Shown here: positions 56,091-64,000 of the stretch, piece after piece
Position numbering within the stretch: the first letter of the stretch is position 1
Layout: each line of letters opens with the position of its first letter
Assembly: GCF_019649055.1 (NCBI RefSeq)
Contig: NW_026570221.1
Span: 3,100,001 to 3,164,000, forward strand
From: Paramacrobiotus metropolitanus
Taxonomy: Eukaryota > Tardigrada > Eutardigrada > Parachela > Macrobiotidae
Length of the DNA stretch: 64,000 nucleotides
Reading direction: 5' to 3'
The notes under the pieces: generated by a model
What the model was told of the DNA's origin: nothing
Databases searched by the model: none
Seen by the model: the letters and a program-made list of their open reading frames with translations, nothing else
Position numbers and translations under genes: made by a program

Positions 56091-57819
56091 AATGATAAAG
56101 AACACAACCAGATTTAGGAAAGACTGGAGTGGAAATATAATTATTTCAATTTCCGATTAAAAGGTGGTCTGTCCACAAACATGCCGGAGCACACTGCAGG
56201 CAGCGTCTGTTTTATAACTTGTTGAAGGCTGTTGTACAATCGATAAGAAGGTGCCATAATAGCAATCCGTCGAATCAAGTACGCCGTGCTTAAAGCGCAG
56301 TTCATACCATAGCAACCAGATCGAAGAGTTCTGGAGCAAAATTTATGCCGTGGTGACAAGATCGAACATGGGTCAGGTGAGCCCTCATACGCTGCAGTAG
56401 TGAGGAAAATTGCAAACGAAGGCTGCAATGAAATAAGTAAATTAAATCTGATTGGAAATCAGTAGCACTTTCTAGAAGCTTGCCGGCGCAAAGGATAGCG
56501 CCATTTCCTGTTATTTTACTCGTATCTTGGACAAAGTGATCCTTATAAATCCCAATTGAACGTCAAAATTGTCTTACATTCGGTCCTGGACCGAATGATT
56601 AATAAAAATAAAGGGCCGAGACCAAATGACCAATAAACAGGACGCGCAAGAATTTGAACGCTTGCACCTTGCGCACTTGCCAACGAAACCATCAAGCAAT
56701 ATCTCGAAAGAAGGAGAAAACAATTTCGAGAATTTCTATACGAAACAGATCATTCTGTATGAGATCCAAGATAAAATCGAGCCATTTCAGCTTGTCGTAG
56801 ACAAAGCATACGCTCTTTCTGTGGAAAATGAAATCAAGCCGTGGATGCAGATCCTATGTTAAGTCTACGAAAAATTTAGATGCGTCGATTTTCTCTTAGG
56901 TTTCATGAACAAGAACTTCTTTGGTATCAGATATCTTAAAATTTCCTCCTCGTTCGTTTGAGATAGTGGTCGATGGTTTTGGTTGGGAAATGCGCAATAT
57001 CCAAGTTTAAATGTCAGCTGGCCGATGGCCAGTTCCAAATTTGGTTGTGAGAGTACAGAAAAGTGCTTGGTTTGCGCGCGTTTTATGGTGGCATTGTATT
57101 CGGTGTTAGTTAGATCTGTGAGAAACGACAGCAGATGTCAGATATTGGAATTTTATTTTCCGTGAATAACCCGTAAATTTCTCGATTGCCAACTGTGGAA
57201 TAAACTTGTTCTCTGCTTGGAAACCGATCGTATGTTTGGATTATCGTGTTCCGATTGGCTCACTAGTTTCTGCTCCGATAGATTCTATCTAAAACATTTC
57301 CTGCCCTATGCTTCGCATTCGAACTCCTATACACACCTGAATGTTGCGAAATACCGATTCGATGATTTCCCAAAGATTCGACGGAAATATTCTCTGAGAC
57401 TAGGTCGCAACTGGCAATTTTGCAGGCTTGACCGAATCTCGGAAGGCGATTTAGAAAAAGTGCAGCGAACTGAATAAAGCAAGTAATGATTTTCATGACC
57501 GTACTGTAACTGCGCGAGTTTAACGGACAGAAAATTCGCCTCGACGACCGCAGAATTTAATGGTCGTTACGCTGCCGCGGACACGGTGCACGCCCGTCAT
57601 TTCGAGAAATGGAAGACCAGCCGGGATCATGACTCATGTTTATTCATTAGTGTAAAAGACCTGATCATGACAAGCATAGGTACCCACTGCAGACATCTGT
57701 TGATGCTCGCGAATATTAACAAAGAGGAACTAAGATTTAAAGGAGGGATTTACCCTACAAAAAGGTAGAAATTACTCATGAATCATGATGGTGGAGCCGC
57801 TAGTCCCGCTACTGTATAA
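56091..57819. other. Duplicated flanks between Ig copies E and F
   Basis: 56141-56428 (upstream of E) resembles 61656-61871 and beyond (upstream of F). 57270-57780 (downstream of F) resembles 53880-54360. These are noncoding parts of a tandem duplication whose units are about 53880-56430 and 57270-61900. Open frames here drift between copies and are not supported as genes. Confidence 0.6.
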
Positions 57820-60800
57820 TTATGCGGCATGAAGGTATGCCGACTGTACAACCCACTCGTCAAAGATGTCATTGATCTTGAACCAGCACTGATAGCGCCC
57901 TGCGTCTTGACTCTGGACGGACTCGAGGGACAACGTGGAGTGGCACAAACAGTCCTCTGGCACGTTGCTGGTAACGTTGATTCCCGATTTCATGCGTACA
58001 TCATGCTGGAATGCCGGTACTCCCGGAGCGAAGATTAGGCCTTGGTCGTTTCTCCACATAAATCGAGTTTCGAAAGCCATGCGCTCGGATGGCATGGTGT
58101 TGAACTTGACGGCACATCGAAATTCGGCTTTCTCGCCTACCTTGGCCGTGACATTCATCATGGGCGGGTTGAAGACCTCCTGGGGCAGCAGACGCGGACT
58201 AATCAGGTACCTGTAATACAGTTGCACAAGCAGGGTCAGTTTCGACTATTATGTTATTCGACGCACAAGAGCAGATTTTTCAGGCAACCCAATTCGAAAA
58301 ATAAAAATTCTCAAAGAGAAGCCGATTTTCTTATGTGAATAACAATTTCGCAAAGCCAAACACTGCCAATAAAATAGCGCTGAAACACTTAGACTACTGA
58401 ATTTATTCAATGCAACGCCAACAGGCAATAATGATTCGAAATTTTTAATGTTTTCAGTACTGCAGTCTGTAGGTGTGTAATTGTAAAGCACTTCGCATAA
58501 TATCTGCAAACCGGAAGGATCCACTCACTGTAGTGCACTGCAACGGACTAGAAAACTTCGTCCAGTCCGATCCAAACTTAAAAAAATTTATCCGAACCCA
58601 GTCCGACTCCGAAGTTAAGAATCGTACTCCGACCAGTCCGATCCGTAAATTTTTTTGCCAATCCGAACCCACTCCGATCCACTCCGAAAAATTTTCCAAA
58701 CGAATTTTATTACACATCTTTACTGTATATTACAAAAACTTGTTACGGCCATTTTGACGGTAGTAGAGGACTTTAGACTTCACAGTTAGTTTTTTCTTGG
58801 GCGTAAAATAGTTTACGTTACGGTTTTATAAAACCATTTTTTGGTAAATTTAAACTTTTTCTTTAACACTACAGTGTACAGTGAAACTCCTCGCCTGATA
58901 TAAACCGGATCCCACCCTAATCTTTACCCCTTACTAAGCTTCAAGACCATAGTTCTTTAACAAACCTGATAACTTTAATTACCTTAACAAACCTGCAGTT
59001 CCACCTTTTAAGCGTTAAGTAACCGAAAGGCCCGAGTGCTTTACCTGCCCTTTTAAGCCTTTGGTCACCGAAGGCAACGCGTGCGGTACCCGCCCTTTTA
59101 AGCCTTTGGTCACCGAAAGCCACGCGTGCGGTATTCGCCTTTTTGAGCCATAGGTCACCGAAAGCCACGCGTGCGGTACCCGCCTTATTGAGCCTTTGGT
59201 CACCGAAGGCCAGGCGTGTGGTACCCGTCCTGTTAAGCCTTTGGTAACCGAAGGCAACGCGTGTGGTACCCGCCCTGTTAAGCCTTTGGTCACCGAAAGC
59301 CACGCGTGCGGTACTCGCCTTTTTGAGCCTTTGGTAACCGAAGGCAACGCGTGTGGTACCCGTCCTGCTAAGCCTTTGGTTACCGAGCGGCACGCGTGCG
59401 GTACCCGTCCTGTGAAGCCTTTGGTCACCGAAGGCAACGCGTGCGGTACCCGCCTTTTTGAGCCTTTGGTCACCGAAGGCCACGCGTGTGGTACCCGCCC
59501 TGTTAAGTCTTTGGTCACCGAAGGCCACGCGTGCGGTACCCGCCTTTTTGAGCCTTTGGTCACCGAAGGCCACGCGTGCGGTACTCGCCGTTTTGAGCCT
59601 TTGGCCACCGAAGGCAACGCGTGTGGTACCCGCTCTTTTAAACCTTTGGTAATCGAAGGTTAGGCATTATTTGTCCACGCTTTTAAGCGTTTTATAACAG
59701 AAGAATTTCGGTTTAACCCGTTTCTAGATACAATAACTGTATTCCATTTTCAATAAGACTTACTTAGCATATGAAACCTTTTCACTTTGATTCGTTTAGC
59801 AAAGAGCCCACCCGACAAGAACCGCCTTTGCACCTTTATCACCACCACCATTATCACAGAGTCGCTATGTGAGTGAAATTAAAATAAATTATTTTAATTT
59901 CACTCACATTTATCAGTATCACAATTATCAGTATCACAATTATCAGTATCACATTTATCAGTATCACAATTTCACTCACAATTATCAGTATCACCCCAAT
60001 TACTAGAGGTGCAAGTATAAGAAATGGAAAGCCGGTGCATAGTTAACGTTAAATTGTCTGAGCCGTAAAACACATTTTTGAGAGCGTAATCGAAGTACTT
60101 ATACAAAATATTTGGTGGAAGCGCAACGAGTAACAAATTAATAAAAAAAAAGGTGAAGGAGAATCATCAACGGTTAACAAAAGAGAACCAACAACAGTTA
60201 ACAACTACCCTAAACAAAAGTAGATACTTTGGTATTGAATATTGTAACGCAAGTGGAAGCCTCGCGCGAAGCTGACGAAGTTTTTTGTTTTCAAAATGTG
60301 TAAAATTCAATAAAAATTAATTAATATTATTTATTTATTTACGGATAATTCGGAGTCTTGATTGCATCCGAATCCGATCCGGTCAGATGCACATAAACTC
60401 CGAAACCACTCCGAATCCGAATTTTTGAAAGTGGAATCCGTCCAATCCGATCCGAAAGTCGGAGTGGATTCGGAGCGGTTCGGATTTACCAGTCCGTTGC
60501 AGGGCTCTAGGATCCAGTCAGCATGCCATCGAATAGCAGTATTTTAACTGATTATATCTGCCTGCTGCTCTGTCAGCCTCTGTGGAATAAGCCAGTCAAC
60601 ATTTGGGTTACTAGAAACTGTCGAATTTTTATACTTGCAAGTTTTTCGCTGACCGATTCCGACTAATATCATATACCGCTGACCGGTGGTTAGCTGATTA
60701 GCTTTCCGTCAACGAAATTAATAATCATTCGTTGGCAGCCATGCAGCAAAACATTTCGGTGTTGCGCCGCCTACGAATTCGTGGACACACTAATTTTTGG

Positions 60801-61600
60801 TCATACTTCTGTCGATTAAAGAGTACCTGTAGACTTTAGTGCAAGGCAGCATTGTGACGATAAGCAATTAGTAAAACGAAAGTTCCAAATTTGGACGTCG
60901 GAACATCTCTTTCAACTGAACTCGTAAATTTACTACGCTTACAGAAACAGAAGCAACACAGATGCTACATACCGGTTGGTTACCGTTAGTACTCCGTAAA
61001 CCCTGTGCAGACATTCGTACGTGCCGGACAAATGGCTCGCGAAGTTATACAGCTGAATGAAGTACGTGGGCAGGAAAGGATCTTCAGCCAGCAAGGCGAG
61101 ACCGGAATCGAAGACGTTGTTGGGAGGGGAAACATTGCAGCGGCATACATACAACCGCTGCATCACCTCTTCTAATCGGCCACTTTCAGGCGATAGCTGT
61201 CGACCGTTGTAGCGGATTAGTGGAAGCTCTACTGTCCGGATGTCGCCGCACGGAAGTGTCACGTTTACTCCTTCCGGCTCCCGCACGACAGTAAACCCGA
61301 CCGGCAGAATGGACAGATGGGACGGCTGGCCAGAAGTTGGTATCTCCAGATGAACCACTCCGTCCTGGCTGCGCTGCAACGCTTCATCCATCAGCCGCAG
61401 CGCTGCAGAAAAGAAAATTATGAAGCCTGTATGTCACGCTGCTACTGAAAATGTGAGAAAAATACCGCACCATTGATACTCGTAACGGATGCTTGGTTAC
61501 TGACTGGCCATTGGGGAACCGACCAAGCACTGACATGGAAGTGAAAAGGATCGATCTCGGCACTAAGCGCTATGAACAGTAAGCGGTAAATGCAATGCAT
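57820..61600 (-). CDS. Secreted two-Ig-domain protein, copy F (intact)
   Basis: Exon 1 is 61471-61600 (MHCIYRLLFIALSAEIDP signal peptide, ends TSING, phase 1), exon 2 is 60973-61402 (LPCGD, VCRCNV, LSGTYECLHRV, phase 2), and exon 3 is 57820-58210 (EFRCAV, RFMWRN, CLCHSTL, DAGRYQCWF, stop TAA). All phases fit and the frame is open throughout, about 316 residues. Intron 1 is only 68 bp. Intron 2 is 2.76 kb because of the hAT-like insertion at 58526-60510. It is the tandem partner of copy E and shares flanks with it. Ig fold and secretion signal are visible; a biological role is not. Confidence 0.87.
59011..59663. repeat. 45-bp tandem array, about 14 units, hairpin in each unit
   Basis: Units start AGCCTTTGGTCACCGAAGGC and recur every 45 bases. 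GCCTTTGGT and ACCGAAGGC within each unit can pair with one mismatch. GGTACC follows. Because 45 is a multiple of three, several frames stay open on both strands, giving false long peptides. Confidence 0.95.
59905..59990. repeat. TATCAGTATCACAAT short tandem repeat
   Basis: About five imperfect copies of a 15-base unit, inside the hAT-like element. Confidence 0.85.
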
Positions 61601-64000
61601 TATGATAAAGAATTTAACCACATCCAGGAAGGCTGCAGTGAAGTTAAAAGTTACTTTAGTTTTCGATTAAAAAGCATTTATCCAGAAACATGCCGGGGCA
61701 CACTGACTGAGTGCGGCACCAGCTACTGTTTTTTACTTGTCGGCACCTATTGAAAAGTAGATAAAGTCGAACAGCAATCAGTTGAATCAAATATACCGTG
61801 CTCAAAGCGCATTTTATACCATAGTAATCAGATCGAAAAGTTCTGGAGCAGAGTTTATACCGTGGTGACAAGATCGAACATGAGTAAGATTAGCCCCGAT
61901 ACGCTGTGATAGTGGATAAAGTAGCAAGGGAAGGCTGCATGCAACACAGTTAAGTTATTTAACTCAGATTGGAATTCGACAGCTGTTTACTCTGCGTTGC
62001 GTAGCAAATGGCCGGCGCAAAAGACACCGCCGTTTGCTATTGTTTTACTCCTGTCTTGTATAAAGTGGTACAAAGGCATACCTGACAGAAATTGCCAGAA
62101 TGTGCTTATTGAGTTATAATTAATTCCATTCACTGGCGTACCGTATGATTATACTACATTGGACTGACTCGGAATTGTTAATGAACTTTACAAAATTAAA
62201 CCAGCGCTGCCGCTCTGGGCATGACAGTTCTATGTATTATGAAACTTTGCCATCCTTGTCCATGGACGTTGGCGACTCGCCGGATGCTGTAAAGTTATAA
62301 TTATGAGATCCCGCTGCACTATGCCGGTTTCTATCTTGTCAAGAAGACAACTGATTGGCAGACACAAAATACACCAAGTAAGTACAGTACATGTATATCC
62401 TTTACAAGCTATGTTTAACTCATATAATTTATAGAAGCACCGGAAGAACGAATTCTTTAATAAATTATATCAGCACTGACCACGGACGAACTAGTTGATA
62501 GTGTAATTACTTAGTTAATAAAATTATTTAGTTAATAAGAGTTAATTTAGCTGACCATCGTAGGATATAAAGGGAAAGTTACTGCGATTTGTTTTTCTGA
62601 ACACTTCAATGAAAGTTTGGAACACCCTCTGACCTTTGTATTTACTACTGGGCTGGAAATTTCTAGTCTACCGTATTTTCCATGAATTACTGCAGAAAGT
62701 GTTAGTGTGCCATTGATTGTCTTTCATCGTCCAAATATTATTAAAACTTCTGCTATCTCATTGCATCGTAATGGAATTTTGGTGAAATTGCTCTTAATTG
62801 CCTAACTGCAATGAATAGCTTTTAAAACTTTTATTAATATTTTTAATCGGTTTTTGATTCCCCATACTCTGCAGATAAGTTATAGTCATATTTTTCCGTA
62901 AACAGTGTTTCGATATTTTGTTATCATTTTCTCCAGTCTTTTTTTAAATGCCTACGTCTTTGGTATCACTCGGATAATATGGTAAGTCAAAGCTAGCCCT
63001 AATAAGCAATTTCGAATCGCGACATTTGGCTTGTAATATTTTTTGTCTATCCCATTTTTTTTTAATTTTCTAAAGTTTCACAGTTTGCCGCTTTTGTTTT
63101 AATCTATACGCTTAAATTCGATCTACATTATGCCGTCGGCAATAAGAATGTACAGCCTCGCCGGTTACTAGTACCAAAACTGAAAATTCGCATAACAAAA
63201 AGCCGAAAAAACCCGGCATACCAGGAGGAAAGTCGTATGTCGCCGGATTGGGGGTCCGGTGATATCTGCAGAATGCTTTTCTTCTGTTGTTGTCTCGTCA
63301 GAATCTTTGCGACTCTCCGTACATGCGATCTGCATCGGCTTCTTCTACAAAACGCAAAAATACGTGGCACAAGAAAGGGAGGCAGGGAGAGCCTCCGCCG
63401 TGACTCTCCTCCGGTTCCCACGGTCTCAGGACCACACTGCTTACTCAAATCTCATTTAGATTTGCTCAGGTCAGATGTACACTAATGATACATTATTTGG
63501 CTATTCTTTAAACCAAAACCCGTGTGATTCTAAAATCAATGGAATTTTTAAACAAGTTTAATGACGACAGAGTCCGTTGTCGCTAGGCGAAAAGTTACTT
63601 GCTTATCGCCGAAGCTGTTAGTTTACAAACTCATGTGTCTCGTAAACTATAGTTTGCGCTTTGGCAGAAATCAATTGAACTTACAGAGTAAGTACAGTAA
63701 AAATAATGTGCATTCAGACAAAATACGTGAGGATAAAGAATCAGGGCAGAAAAATCTACAATAAATTTTTGAAAAATTAAACATTTGGCGGGAACACTCA
63801 CTGTACATTTCATTTGTTAGCGGGACAATATTATCCGCCATGTGGAAAATGTATAAAATTAAACAGTACGGATCAGTCGATGGGTGATAAAAATTGCAAC
63901 ATTTTCTGCTATTTCAGCGACTGGAAGCAACAACAAAAAAATGCTGAACCGAGTACAAAAGACAGTGTCCGCAAACGGTATTGTATGGAGTGAAAGGTTG
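61601..64000. other. Upstream flank of Ig copy F and gene-free end of the window
   Basis: 61656 to about 61900 is the duplicated upstream flank. Beyond that the sequence is AT-rich and I see no supported gene; open frames at 63128-63485 on both strands have no motif. Confidence 0.5.

Larger units (their letters stand above)
58526..60510. mobile_element. Non-autonomous hAT-like element in intron 2 of Ig copy F
   Basis: Left end TAGTGCACTGCAACGGACT and right end (complement) TAGAGCCCTGCAACGGACT form imperfect terminal inverted repeats. Subterminal ACTCCGATCC words recur at both ends in opposite orientation. The flanks GATCCACT (58518-58525) and GATCCAGT (60511-60518) agree at seven of eight bases, fitting an 8-bp hAT duplication. 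The same intron position in copy C (AAGGATCAAGTTAGCAG near 21519) is uninterrupted. The interior holds a 45-bp tandem array and no transposase. Confidence 0.7.

Noticed and set aside
58941-59663. Three long repetitive frames on both strands
   Set aside because: The 45-bp array has no stops in several frames and lies in a transposon inside an intron; none has a start context or unique sequence.
56141-61871. Related minus-strand frames upstream of Ig copies E and F as a conserved protein
   Set aside because: They diverge with frame changes and lie in duplicated flank DNA; similarity is explained by duplication, not coding constraint.
1-64000. CRISPR array
   Set aside because: The tandem arrays lack unique spacers of constant length and the DNA is eukaryotic.

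Overview
This looks like animal nuclear DNA. Genes are split by short GT-AG introns, there is a seven-helix receptor, secreted immunoglobulin-like (Ig) genes, and many eukaryotic transposons. The mix fits an invertebrate. A tardigrade or other ecdysozoan is my guess, but nothing in the sequence fixes the species.

The centrepiece is a complete 21.5-kb Polinton/Maverick (virus-like DNA transposon) at 31099-52640. It has terminal inverted repeats (83 bp identical, starting AG) and a 6-bp target duplication, GACTAC, on both sides. It carries the usual set: protein-primed family B DNA polymerase, retroviral-type integrase with chromodomain, packaging ATPase, adenain-type protease, double jelly-roll major capsid protein, penton-like protein and two small virion proteins. 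It also carries an unusual cargo: an ANP32-like LRR/acidic protein, a TBP-like protein, a PC4-like protein, a double-BIR IAP-like protein, and a histone-H1-like/PAT-repeat/zinc-finger protein. Several introns and 3' ends in the element hold paired ACACCCACGG motifs, always in the sense orientation. Almost every gene in it has frame breaks, while host genes nearby are intact.

Around the Polinton is a dispersed family of six genes with one layout: signal-peptide exon, Ig1 exon, Ig2 exon, always with phase 1 then phase 2 introns. Loci: A 7639-9967 (+), B 11515-12873 (+), C 20847-25101 (-), D 25948-27866 (+), E 54395-56090 (-), F 57820-61600 (-). The three minus-strand copies are open; all three plus-strand copies are damaged. 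Paralogue comparison gives empty sites that prove two transposon insertions: a PIF/Harbinger element in C and a hAT-like element in F.

Other content: a diverged tandem duplication (1-4640), a GPCR gene (16150-18522) with a mariner-like MITE in its intron, a kinase pseudogene fragment (19916-20135), a 690-bp foldback element (28866-29552), an inverted-repeat element (6492-6847), and a tRNA-like SINE head (7924-7994). The first 5 kb, 12.9-16.1 kb, 29.6-31.1 kb and the last 2.4 kb hold little I can support as genes.
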